DNA from: Bacteroidota bacterium
GTDB taxonomy: Bacteria; Bacteroidota; Bacteroidia; Bacteroidales; B18-G4
DNA: 5,020 bases
Direction: 5' to 3'
Assembly: GCA_003648575.1 (NCBI GenBank)
Contig: QMPN01000237.1
Span: 1 to 5,020 of the forward strand
Each line of letters opens with the position of its first letter. The stretch's first letter is position 1. Both the position numbers and the translations under genes were made by a program. This document shows positions 1 to 4,610 of the stretch, one piece after another. The notes beneath the pieces are model-generated. The model saw only the letters and a list, made by a program, of their open reading frames with translations, was not told the DNA's origin and ran no database searches.

Positions 1-163
1 AACACTTATTGAGGTGGGGACGTTCTTTTGAGTAATTTTCCACCCATTGCCTGACAGCAATCTTAAAAGCATCGCCTGAATCAGACTGCTGAATGCTTTC
101 GCGTAAAAACTTGTTCTCTGTAAGTAGCAGATCGAGTAAAGCCTGTAGTTTGTTCAAAGTCAT
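1..163 (-). CDS. Unrecognised protein, N-terminal 54 residues (cut by window edge)
   Basis: An open frame starts at the ATG whose complement is at 161-163 and runs off the left edge, so only the first 54 residues are visible. An in-frame stop at 182-184 lies just upstream, which supports this ATG as the true start. An AAAGG lies about 8 nt before the ATG and could serve as a Shine-Dalgarno, which is unusual for this window. The visible part starts MTLNKLQALLDLLL and reads as an amphipathic helix rich in Leu, then a polar stretch containing AVRQWVENYSKERPH. I recognise no family. The NYSKERPH stretch superficially recalls the C-terminal ERPH motif of IS3-type integrases, but here it lies within 50 residues of a start codon, so I do not call a transposase. 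It could also be a short hypothetical protein ending just outside the window. Confidence 0.55.
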   Translation of the reverse strand, partial: MTLNKLQALLDLLLTENKFLRESIQQSDSGDAFKIAVRQWVENYSKERPHLNKC

Positions 164-235
164 AGCAGATACCTTTGCAGTTCACCAATCAAAAGCTAAA
201 CAAAAACCATTGCTGTTTGTTATATCGGATAGCTG

Positions 236-302
236 GATCAAAAAACCGAATTCGTCAGATTAACAAATGTAGATCAATCGGTATAGGATTACTTTTTTGA
301 TC
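236..302. repeat. 10-bp inverted repeat in the divergent spacer
   Basis: GATCAAAAAA at 236-245 is the exact reverse complement of TTTTTTGATC at 293-302, with 47 bp between the arms. An 8-bp palindrome CGAATTCG (247-254) lies just inside the left arm. ATCGGTAT occurs twice in direct orientation at 277-284 and 300-307, 23 bp apart, with a shorter ATCGG copy at 224-228. The right arm overlaps the proposed -33 element of the pruA promoter. These may be regulator sites controlling one or both divergent genes, but no regulator family is recognised. The loop is long for a stable hairpin. Confidence 0.35.
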
Positions 303-327
303 GGTATTGCAAATATAAGCATTTTTG
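296..327 (+). promoter_or_regulatory. Candidate Bacteroidota promoter for pruA
   Basis: TTTG at 296-299 is followed after 20 nt by CATTTTTG at 320-327. This matches the Bacteroidota -33/-7 pattern (TTTG, about 19-21 nt, TAnnTTTG) with one mismatch. It would place the transcription start near 332-335 and give a leader of roughly 65 nt before the pruA ATG. The region is A/T rich, so a chance match is quite possible. Confidence 0.35.
310..317 (-). promoter_or_regulatory. Candidate -7 element for the left minus-strand gene
   Basis: Read on the minus strand this is TATATTTG, a perfect match to TAnnTTTG. A second perfect match, TACATTTG, lies at 264-271 on the same strand. Neither has a convincing TTTG or TTG at the expected -33 distance. 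Either could drive the gene starting at 163, with a leader of about 140 or 95 nt. The first overlaps the spacer of the proposed pruA promoter, so the two directions might interfere. Confidence 0.3.
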
Positions 328-332
328 AGATA

Positions 333-341
333 TTATCCACA
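333..341 (+). other. Perfect DnaA-box-like 9-mer
   Basis: TTATCCACA matches the strong DnaA box consensus TTATnCACA exactly. It lies at or just after the predicted pruA transcription start. Only one copy was noticed and there is no dnaA/dnaN gene or box cluster, so this is not an origin. It may be chance or an isolated titration or regulatory box. Confidence 0.25.
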
Positions 342-398
342 GGAAGGCTGTTCTATCTCATGATAAAAACTCTACTAAAAATAATTAATATATAAGAG

Positions 399-2030
399 AT
401 GTTACGAGGATTTTTTGATGTTCCGGCTGCCTATAATGAGCCGGTAAAAGACTATGCCCCAGGCAGTCGAGAAAGAAAAAGTTTAAAGGAAACTATCAAT
501 GATTTTAAGTCAATAACACGGGATATCCCTATGATCATAGGTGGGAAGGAAGTAAGAACTGATAATAAGCTGAGCATCCATCCACCTCATGACCATAAGC
601 ATACGCTTGGACATTATTATATGGGCGATGCCCGCCATGTACATATGGCCATTGATGCAGCATTGGAAGCAAGGTCGGCCTGGCAATCCCTGCCCTGGGA
701 TCACCGTGCATCCATCTTCCTGAAGGCGGCAGACCTCATCTCAGGGCCATACAGGGATAAGATCAATGCAAGCACCATGCTTGGCCAGTCAAAGAATGTT
801 TACCAGGCAGAGATTGATGCCGCCTGTGAGATGGCTGACTTTTTCAGGTTCAATGTGCAGTTCATGCTTCAGATATATAAGGAGCAACCTGTTTCCTCTA
901 AAGGTGTCTGGAATCGCGTGGAACAGCGGCCGCTTGAAGGCTTCGTTTATGCCATCACACCATTTAATTTCACTTCTATAGCGGCAAACCTGCCTGCAGC
1001 ACCTGCACTCATGGGTAATGTTATAGTGTGGAAGCCTGCAGAAACACAGATTTACTCAGCAGCTGTGATAATGGACGTCTTCAGGGAGGCAGGAATGCCT
1101 GATGGCGTGATCAATATGGTTTTTGCGGATGGCCCGGTGGGAGGAAAGGTGATGGCAACGCATCCCGATTTCGTTGGTGTTCATTTCACCGGATCAACTG
1201 AGGTTTTCAAAAGGATTTGGAAGGCAATAGGTGAAAATGTGATGCTGCATAATACTTACCCGAAGATCGTTGGTGAAACCGGCGGTAAAGACTTTGTGAT
1301 GGTACACAAAAGTGCCGATCCGCTGCATGTCGCGACAGCCCTCTCGAGAGGTGCCTTTGAATACCAGGGGCAAAAATGCTCTGCTGCCTCAAGGGCATAT
1401 ATTCCTGTAGGGATGTGGCCGGCAGTGAAGGAAAGACTTGTGGACGACATCAGCAGCTTTAAGATGGGTGGCCCGGAAGACTTCGGCAACTTCATCAATG
1501 CAGTGATCGATGAAAGGGCTTTCAATAAGATCACCGGATATATCGACAGGGCAAAAGAACATCCTGATACTGAGATCATCGCGGGAGGTGATTACGACAG
1601 CTCAAAAGGATGGTTCATCAAGCCAACGGTAATCCTTTCAAATGATCCTCTTTATGAATCCATGCAGGAAGAGATATTCGGCCCGGTGCTTACCATTTAC
1701 CTTTATGATGACGACAAGTATGAGGAAACACTGAAGTTGGTTGACAGCACATCACCATATGCACTTACCGGTGCCATCTTTGCCAACGATCGCTTTGCCA
1801 TTGAACTGGCATTGGAGAAACTGGTGAATGCTGCCGGAAATTTCTACATTAATGACAAGCCAACCGGTGCTGTGGTAGGACAACAGCCCTTTGGTGGTGC
1901 AAGGGCCTCGGGTACGAACGATAAGTCAGGCTCTTACCTGAACCTGTTACGATGGGTTTCCCCACGTACGATCAAAGAAAATTTTGATCCTCCGACAGAT
2001 TACAGATATCCGTTTTTGAATAGAGAATAA
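399..2030 (+). CDS. pruA: 1-pyrroline-5-carboxylate (glutamate semialdehyde) dehydrogenase, group 1
   Basis: The enzyme oxidises L-glutamate gamma-semialdehyde (open form of 1-pyrroline-5-carboxylate) to glutamate with NAD+, the second step of proline catabolism, in the cytoplasm. The 543-residue protein is collinear with the mitochondrial-type ALDH4A1/PruA subfamily, including its N-terminal NEPVKDYAPGSRER (13-26). The ALDH motifs appear in order: ITPFNFT (186-192, with oxyanion Asn190), WKPAE (211-215, NAD-binding Lys212), FTGST (263-267), GETGGKD (292-298, general base Glu293), QGQKCSA (323-329, catalytic Cys327) and EEIFGPV (424-430). The C-terminal oligomerisation and substrate part includes GNFYIND (480-486) and QQPFGGARASGTND (495-508). 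All key residues are present and the length is normal. The start is preceded by an A/T-rich leader without a Shine-Dalgarno, usual in Bacteroidota. It is a stand-alone enzyme: no proline dehydrogenase domain or adjacent PRODH gene is visible, so the partner must be elsewhere. Confidence 0.96.
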   Translation: MLRGFFDVPAAYNEPVKDYAPGSRERKSLKETINDFKSITRDIPMIIGGKEVRTDNKLSIHPPHDHKHTLGHYYMGDARHVHMAIDAALEARSAWQSLPWDHRASIFLKAADLISGPYRDKINASTMLGQSKNVYQAEIDAACEMADFFRFNVQFMLQIYKEQPVSSKGVWNRVEQRPLEGFVYAITPFNFTSIAANLPAAPALMGNVIVWKPAETQIYSAAVIMDVFREAGMPDGVINMVFADGPVGGKVMATHPDFVGVHFTGSTEVFKRIWKAIGENVMLHNTYPKIVGETGGKDFVMVHKSADPLHVATALSRGAFEYQGQKCSAASRAYIPVGMWPAVKERLVDDISSFKMGGPEDFGNFINAVIDERAFNKITGYIDRAKEHPDTEIIAGGDYDSSKGWFIKPTVILSNDPLYESMQEEIFGPVLTIYLYDDDKYEETLKLVDSTSPYALTGAIFANDRFAIELALEKLVNAAGNFYINDKPTGAVVGQQPFGGARASGTNDKSGSYLNLLRWVSPRTIKENFDPPTDYRYPFLNRE

Positions 2031-2033
2031 ATG

Positions 2034-2086
2034 AACAAGGAATAAAGAACAAGGAACAAGGAATAAGAATTAGAATAAGAATTCTG
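2034..2086. repeat. Degenerate tandem repeat, 7-nt unit AACAAGG/AATAAGG
   Basis: Starting 4 nt after the pruA stop, about eight consecutive units vary on AACAAGG or AATAAGG. The first four are exactly 7 nt long and the next are 6-7 nt and more degenerate (AATAAG, AATTAG, AATTCTG). It lies between two convergent genes. No hairpin followed by a T-run was seen, so it is not an obvious intrinsic terminator. It is followed at once by a second, unrelated heptamer array. Confidence 0.75.
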
Positions 2087-2100
2087 AATTATGGGATCTA

Positions 2101-2154
2101 GTATCCAGCATCCAGTAACCAGCAACCAGTAGCCAGTAGCCAGTAGCCAGCACC
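2101..2154. repeat. Degenerate tandem heptamer array GTAnCCA/GCAnCCA (8 units)
   Basis: There are seven full 7-nt units and one partial, in exact register. Base 1 is G, base 3 is A and bases 5-7 are CCA in every full unit. Base 2 is T or C, and base 4 is T, then A, then G along the array. Its last base is also the last base of the stop codon of the minus-strand lipoprotein gene. The same heptamer family recurs at 2456-2496 and 2981-3020, always in this orientation on the plus strand. Confidence 0.85.
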
Positions 2155-2369
2155 TATTTCTTAATAACATACTTCTTCCTCGGAGATGAGGTATGGGTAA
2201 ATGATTTCCGGTTTCCCGGCTTTTTATAGGCCTTGATCCTTGAAGAGCGGTTGTAGCTTACCTTGCTATGGGTGGAATAAGTGTTTTGCGAACAGGATGA
2301 AGAAGTAAGAAGGAACACTCCCAGTAGTAATGCAGTCAGTAGAAACGGTATACTTATCCGGAACTTCAT
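2154..2369 (-). CDS. Small, very basic putative lipoprotein, unknown function
   Basis: This 71-residue protein has a clear N-terminal export signal: Lys2 and Arg4, a hydrophobic core at about 5-21, then TSSSC with Cys26 as the probable lipidated residue. The lipobox is loose, with Ser rather than Leu at -3, so signal peptidase I cleavage is an alternative. The 45 residues after Cys26 contain 13 Lys/Arg and no Asp or Glu, with many Ser, Tyr, Thr and Asn, ending RKKYVIKK. It therefore looks like an exported, disordered cationic tail that might bind anionic envelope polymers or nucleic acid; this is inference. No Bacteroidota surface-export signal (acidic residues after Cys) is seen. The gene is supported by the signal peptide and a fitting promoter (2407-2438). 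It converges on pruA and is divergent from the OsmC gene. No family is recognised. Confidence 0.72.
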   Translation of the reverse strand: MKFRISIPFLLTALLLGVFLLTSSSCSQNTYSTHSKVSYNRSSRIKAYKKPGNRKSFTHTSSPRKKYVIKK

Positions 2370-2406
2370 TTTTTATTGTATTAGGATTGGGCTGAATTCA
2401 CTGCGG

Positions 2407-2438
2407 TAAAAATAATAAAAAATAATAAGCTTATCAAA
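2407..2438 (-). promoter_or_regulatory. Candidate promoter for the small lipoprotein gene
   Basis: On the minus strand TTTG (2438-2435) is followed after exactly 20 nt by TATTTTTA (2414-2407). This is the Bacteroidota -33/-7 arrangement with one mismatch at the last base of the -7 element. The transcription start would be near 2400, giving a leader of about 30 nt before the ATG at 2369. The leader ends in an A-rich stretch typical of translation starts in this phylum. Confidence 0.42.
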
Positions 2439-2455
2439 CATGGGTTATTTTATCC

Positions 2456-2496
2456 CATCCAGCATCCAGTATATAGTATCCAGCATCCAGTATCTA
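2456..2496. repeat. Degenerate tandem heptamer array GTATCCA/GCATCCA (6 units)
   Basis: Six near-perfect 7-nt units (one is GTATATA, the last GTATCTA) lie in the divergent spacer between the lipoprotein and OsmC genes. The array ends 8 nt before the -7 element of the OsmC promoter, so it occupies the -33 region. An open frame running through the array joins the OsmC frame and would give a false N-terminal extension containing SSIQYIVSSIQYL. Confidence 0.82.
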
Positions 2497-2504
2497 AAAA
2501 CATT

Positions 2505-2512
2505 TACCTTTG
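2505..2512 (+). promoter_or_regulatory. -7 promoter element of the OsmC-family gene
   Basis: TACCTTTG is a perfect match to the Bacteroidota -7 consensus TAnnTTTG and sits 29 nt before the ATG at 2542, implying a leader of roughly 20-25 nt. No TTTG or TTG is found at the expected -33 distance; that stretch is heptamer repeat. The promoter may be weak, factor-dependent, or rely on the -7 element alone. Confidence 0.5.
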
Positions 2513-2541
2513 CCACTTGTTATTATTCAAAACGAATTTAT

Positions 2542-2961
2542 ATGAAGAATAAAATCAATACACTTTGGAAAGATAATATGGCTTTTGAAGCCACTGTAAA
2601 TGGGTTTAAGATCATCCTGGATGCTGACGATGCAGTGGGTGGAGAAAACCGGGGTCCACGGCCTAAACCATTAACGCTCGTATCTCTGGCAGGATGCACA
2701 GCAATGGATGTGATCTCTATCCTGAAAAAAATGAGGGTTGTACCGGAATACTTTAATGTAGAGGTAGAAGGTGAACTGACAGAAGAACACCCTAAATACT
2801 TTCACAGCATTAATATTAAGTATATTTTCAGGGGAAAAGACCTGCCAATGGATAAGCTTGAGAAGGCTATTAATCTCTCCCAGGATCGCTATTGCGGTGT
2901 GAGTGCAATGCTTTTGAAAGTGGCGACGTTCACGCATGAGATCGTGGTTGAAGAGAAGTAG
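2542..2961 (+). CDS. OsmC/YhfA-family protein (thiol peroxidase-like)
   Basis: OsmC-fold proteins are homodimeric, Cys-based enzymes; well-studied members (OsmC, Ohr) reduce organic peroxides, while the YhfA branch has no firmly assigned substrate. The 139-residue protein aligns along its length with the YhfA branch: an N-terminal strand region with MAFEATVNGFKIILDAD (13-29), GPRPKPLTLVSLAGCTAMDV (38-57) carrying the first conserved Cys52 on the central helix, and QDRYCGVSAML (114-124) carrying the second, Cys118. Both reactive-site cysteines are present. I chose the ATG at 2542 rather than the in-frame ATG at 2440. The upstream 34 codons cross the heptamer array and the -7 promoter element, and the family begins at about this point. 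Met13 is a less likely alternative. The product is cytoplasmic. It is monocistronic and convergent with the NUDIX gene. Confidence 0.9.
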   Translation: MKNKINTLWKDNMAFEATVNGFKIILDADDAVGGENRGPRPKPLTLVSLAGCTAMDVISILKKMRVVPEYFNVEVEGELTEEHPKYFHSINIKYIFRGKDLPMDKLEKAINLSQDRYCGVSAMLLKVATFTHEIVVEEK

Positions 2962-2980
2962 AGCAACGAACATCGGATAT

Positions 2981-3020
2981 CATCCAGTATCCAGCATCCA
3001 GAATCCAGTATCCGGTAACA
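2981..3020. repeat. Degenerate tandem heptamer array GTATCCA family (about 6 units)
   Basis: Partial CATCCA, then GTATCCA, GCATCCA, GAATCCA, GTATCCG and a partial GTAACA follow in strict 7-nt register. The array starts 19 nt after the OsmC stop, in a convergent spacer. CGGATA (2974-2979) and TATCCG (3009-3014) at its borders could pair around it, but the stem is only 6 bp with no T-run, so this is not a convincing terminator. Confidence 0.82.
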
Positions 3021-3025
3021 AGTGC

Positions 3026-3055
3026 CTAAAGTGAACTAAAGTGAGCTAAAGTTTG
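3026..3055. repeat. Tandem repeat, 10-nt unit CTAAAGTGAA (3 units)
   Basis: Three successive decamers, CTAAAGTGAA, CTAAAGTGAG and CTAAAGTTTG, directly follow the heptamer array in the same convergent spacer and end three bases before the NUDIX stop codon. The unit length and sequence are unrelated to the neighbouring heptamers. Function unknown. Confidence 0.75.
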
Positions 3056-3057
3056 AA

Positions 3058-3076
3058 GTTATCCAGCCTCCAGCAC
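3058..3076. repeat. Heptamer-like sequence covering the NUDIX 3' end
   Basis: TTATCCA is followed by GCCTCCA and GCAC, in the style of the GTAnCCA heptamers upstream in the spacer. On the minus strand it encodes the last five residues (VLEAG) and the stop codon of the NUDIX gene. With fewer than three units, chance similarity cannot be excluded. Confidence 0.4.
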
Positions 3077-3700
3077 ATCAACAACTTCACTCAACATCAT
3101 CGCCGTTGCTCCCCATATAATATGCCCCTGGATATAGAAGCAGGGAACGTCGATAATATTGAATTCCCTGTGTGAGATGTTCTTTGTCTGCCGGTTGACA
3201 GGGTCCATTAATTCATCCAATGAAACAGTCAGTATCTCTGATACTTCAAATGGGTCTGGAATAAGATCAGGCCTCTGTGAGGTCCATCCTATCACCGGCT
3301 TTACAATGAAATTGCTTGGCGGGATATAAACAGGGCTTATCTCCCCGAGCACCTCAACATCATCTATGCGTATATTTGTTTCTTCTTCAGCTTCCCTCAG
3401 GGCAGTATGGAACAGGTCGCTGTCATCGTTTTCATGCCTGCCACCGGGAAAAGATATCTGCCCGCTGTGCACACCGTCATATTCATTCCGCCTGATCAGC
3501 ACCAGATGGATACCTCCATGCACCTCAGGATAAAAACATATCAGGACAGCAGCCTTACGTGCATCCCCATTCCCATGCCGATTTTCGATCTCCTTACGCC
3601 TGACTGCAGGCACCATCTTCATCTGTGATGGTAAGCCCGGCAATTCATCCATAAGCCGCTTTCTTAATATTTCTTTGAAATTTCTTCTTTCTGACTTCAT
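3059..3700 (-). CDS. NUDIX hydrolase, CoA pyrophosphatase (NudL-type)
   Basis: Members of this group hydrolyse CoA and its derivatives to 3',5'-ADP and phosphopantetheine in the cytoplasm, probably trimming damaged or surplus CoA. The 213-residue protein has the CoAse signature at 66-87, LVLIRRNEYDGVHSGQISFP followed by GG, running directly into the Nudix box. In that box, G86-R102 keeps the CoAse spacing and TALREAEEETNI (99-110) carries the metal-binding Glu103, Glu106 and Glu107. Asn109 replaces the usual Gly, as tolerated in this group. The N-terminal helix with DELPGLPSQMKMVPAVRR (18-35) and the C-terminal IIWGATAMMLSE (194-205) are also typical of Bacteroidota CoAse-like proteins, which supports the ATG at 3700. 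Substrate is assigned by family and not proven. It is monocistronic and divergent from clpS; its 3' end overlaps repeat-like DNA. Confidence 0.92.
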   Translation of the reverse strand: MKSERRNFKEILRKRLMDELPGLPSQMKMVPAVRRKEIENRHGNGDARKAAVLICFYPEVHGGIHLVLIRRNEYDGVHSGQISFPGGRHENDDSDLFHTALREAEEETNIRIDDVEVLGEISPVYIPPSNFIVKPVIGWTSQRPDLIPDPFEVSEILTVSLDELMDPVNRQTKNISHREFNIIDVPCFYIQGHIIWGATAMMLSEVVDVLEAG

Positions 3701-3707
3701 TGCTCTG

Positions 3708-3736
3708 CAAAATTAAAAAAACTCCAACTAATTCAA
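3708..3736 (-). promoter_or_regulatory. Candidate promoter for the NUDIX gene, nearly leaderless
   Basis: On the minus strand TTG (3736-3734) is followed after 18 nt by TAATTTTG (3715-3708), a perfect TAnnTTTG. The -7 element ends only 7 nt before the ATG at 3700. Transcription would therefore start within about 0-4 nt of the start codon. The -33 trinucleotide lies within the first degenerate unit of the 9-nt repeat array. Confidence 0.45.
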
Positions 3737-3797
3737 GCACCCAAAGTACTCCAAGTACTCCAAGTACTTCAAGTATTTCAAGTATTTCAAGTACTTT
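3726..3797. repeat. Degenerate tandem repeat, 9-nt unit AAGTAYTYC (about 8 units)
   Basis: Six clear consecutive nonamers occupy 3744-3797: two AAGTACTCC, one AAGTACTTC, two AAGTATTTC and one AAGTACTTT. They are preceded by two more degenerate units from 3726. The sequence shifts gradually from C-rich to T-rich units along the array. It lies between divergent NUDIX and clpS genes and overlaps the likely -33 region of the NUDIX promoter. A T-rich run follows at about 3797-3810. Confidence 0.8.
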
Positions 3798-3812
3798 ATT
3801 ATTTTTTTTTCA

Positions 3813-3820
3813 TATCTTTA
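3813..3820 (+). promoter_or_regulatory. Candidate -7 element for the clpS operon
   Basis: TATCTTTA differs from TAnnTTTG only at the last base and lies 21 nt before the clpS ATG. No TTG is present at the -33 distance. It is the best match in the spacer for a promoter of the clpS-nfeD-floA cluster. Confidence 0.32.
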
Positions 3821-3841
3821 TGCATCAATTTTCACACATCA

Positions 3842-4114
3842 ATGGTAAAAGAAAAGTCATATTCATCCGGCGATACTGATGAATTACTGAGTGAGGATAA
3901 ATTGCTGGTCTTGTTCAATGATGATCACAATACTTTTGATCATGTTATAGATACCCTTATCGATCTGTGTAAACATGATCTGGTACAGGCAGAGCAATGT
4001 GCCCTGATTACTCACTTTAAGGGCAAATGCAGTGTGAAAAATGGCAGCTTTGAGGATCTGAAACCCATTCACGAAGAGATGGGCCGCAGGGATCTCACCG
4101 TTGAAATTCAATGA
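3842..4114 (+). CDS. clpS: ATP-dependent Clp protease adaptor ClpS
   Basis: ClpS binds proteins with N-end-rule destabilising N-termini and delivers them to the Clp unfoldase/protease in the cytoplasm. The 90-residue protein has the usual form. A flexible acidic N-terminal extension (1-20), needed in the family for delivery to the unfoldase, is followed by the ClpS fold. The fold contains LVLFNDDHNTFDHVIDTL (22-39), whose Asn26 and Asp27 match the residues that hold the N-degron amino group. ALITHFKGKC (54-63) follows, with His58 matching the third pocket residue. The position of the E. coli gate Met40 is Phe32 here. The C-terminus GRRDLTVEIQ (81-90) completes the last strand. Length and residues indicate a functional adaptor. 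The start is the only in-frame ATG giving the normal extension; no clear Shine-Dalgarno is present. It is followed after 23 nt by nfeD, so co-transcription is likely. Confidence 0.94.
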   Translation: MVKEKSYSSGDTDELLSEDKLLVLFNDDHNTFDHVIDTLIDLCKHDLVQAEQCALITHFKGKCSVKNGSFEDLKPIHEEMGRRDLTVEIQ

Positions 4115-4137
4115 TTGTATAATTAAACATACCTAAG

Positions 4138-4602
4138 ATGTTCTGGCTGGTAGTTGTAACCCTGATACTGATAGGAATGGCATTTCTCTTACTGGAGATA
4201 CTGGTGATACCGGGTACGGGAGTGGCAGGCATTATTGGTTTTATCCTTCTTGGTATCGGTGTATGGCAGGCATATGTATATTATGACGCTTATATCGGAC
4301 ATTGGGTGCTTGCAGGTACGATCGTAGGAACAGTGGTTGTGCTGATGTATTCGCTCAGGGCTAAAACATGGCGAAGGGTGGCCCTGAAAACTGAGATCAA
4401 CAGCCGTGTAAACATCATCGATAAAAACAAACTGAAGCCCGGCGATACGGGCAAAAGCATATCGAGGCTTGTTCCCGGCGGGAAAGCTGTTTTTAATAAT
4501 GAGTTTTATGAAGTACGCAGCCTGGGCAAATTTATTGATCCGGGAGTGGACATTATAATAGATAAAATTGAAGACCATAAAATATTTGTTAAACTTAAAT
4601 AA
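4138..4602 (+). CDS. NfeD-like membrane protein, short form with OB-fold
   Basis: NfeD proteins are integral inner-membrane partners of flotillin/stomatin-type scaffolds; the exact role is not settled. This 154-residue protein is the short form lacking the ClpP-like serine protease domain. Three membrane segments are visible at about 2-22, 27-49 and 55-75, with the family motif [19 protein letters not shown] (17-35). A basic RRVALK (79-84) marks the cytoplasmic side. The soluble C-terminal domain (about 98-154) is the NfeD OB-fold, with [19 protein letters not shown] (101-119), [13 protein letters not shown] (124-136) and a terminal [12 protein letters not shown]. The length is normal for the short form. 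It lies 23 nt after clpS and 8 nt before floA, and is probably translated from the same mRNA. The adjacent flotillin gene strongly supports the assignment. Confidence 0.9.
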   Translation: MFWLVVVTLILIGMAFLLLEILVIPGTGVAGIIGFILLGIGVWQAYVYYDAYIGHWVLAGTIVGTVVVLMYSLRAKTWRRVALKTEINSRVNIIDKNKLKPGDTGKSISRLVPGGKAVFNNEFYEVRSLGKFIDPGVDIIIDKIEDHKIFVKLK

Positions 4603-4610
4603 ACACACTC

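Noticed and set aside
1..60. Possible IS3-type transposase fragment (KERPH motif) at the left edge
   Set aside because: The motif lies within 50 residues of a start codon with a stop just upstream, and no DDE residues or terminal inverted repeats are seen.
510..1579. Several open frames of 60-110 codons overlapping pruA on either strand
   Set aside because: They lie wholly inside a well-conserved enzyme gene, have no family resemblance and no start signals; they are shadow frames.
2031..2045. Five-codon frame ATG AAC AAG GAA TAA just after the pruA stop
   Set aside because: It is formed by the AACAAGG repeat itself and is too short to be a credible gene.
2440..2541. N-terminal extension of the OsmC protein starting at 2440
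   Set aside because: It is translated heptamer repeat and runs through the -7 promoter element; the family begins at the ATG at 2542.
2974..3014. CGGATA/TATCCG pairing around a heptamer array as an intrinsic terminator
   Set aside because: The stem is only 6 bp, the loop about 29 nt, and no T-run follows.
2101..3020. Arrays of short repeats as a possible CRISPR
   Set aside because: Units are 7-10 nt and directly contiguous, with no spacers, no 23-40-nt repeats and no cas genes.
4101..4111. Palindrome TTGAAATTCAA at the end of clpS
   Set aside because: Short, inside codons for the conserved ClpS C-terminus, and without a T-run; a chance palindrome is most likely.
2671..4608. Open frames of 73-139 codons opposite the OsmC, NUDIX, clpS and nfeD genes
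   Set aside because: Each is antisense to a recognised protein, has no recognisable domain or motif, and is explained by codon composition of the real gene.
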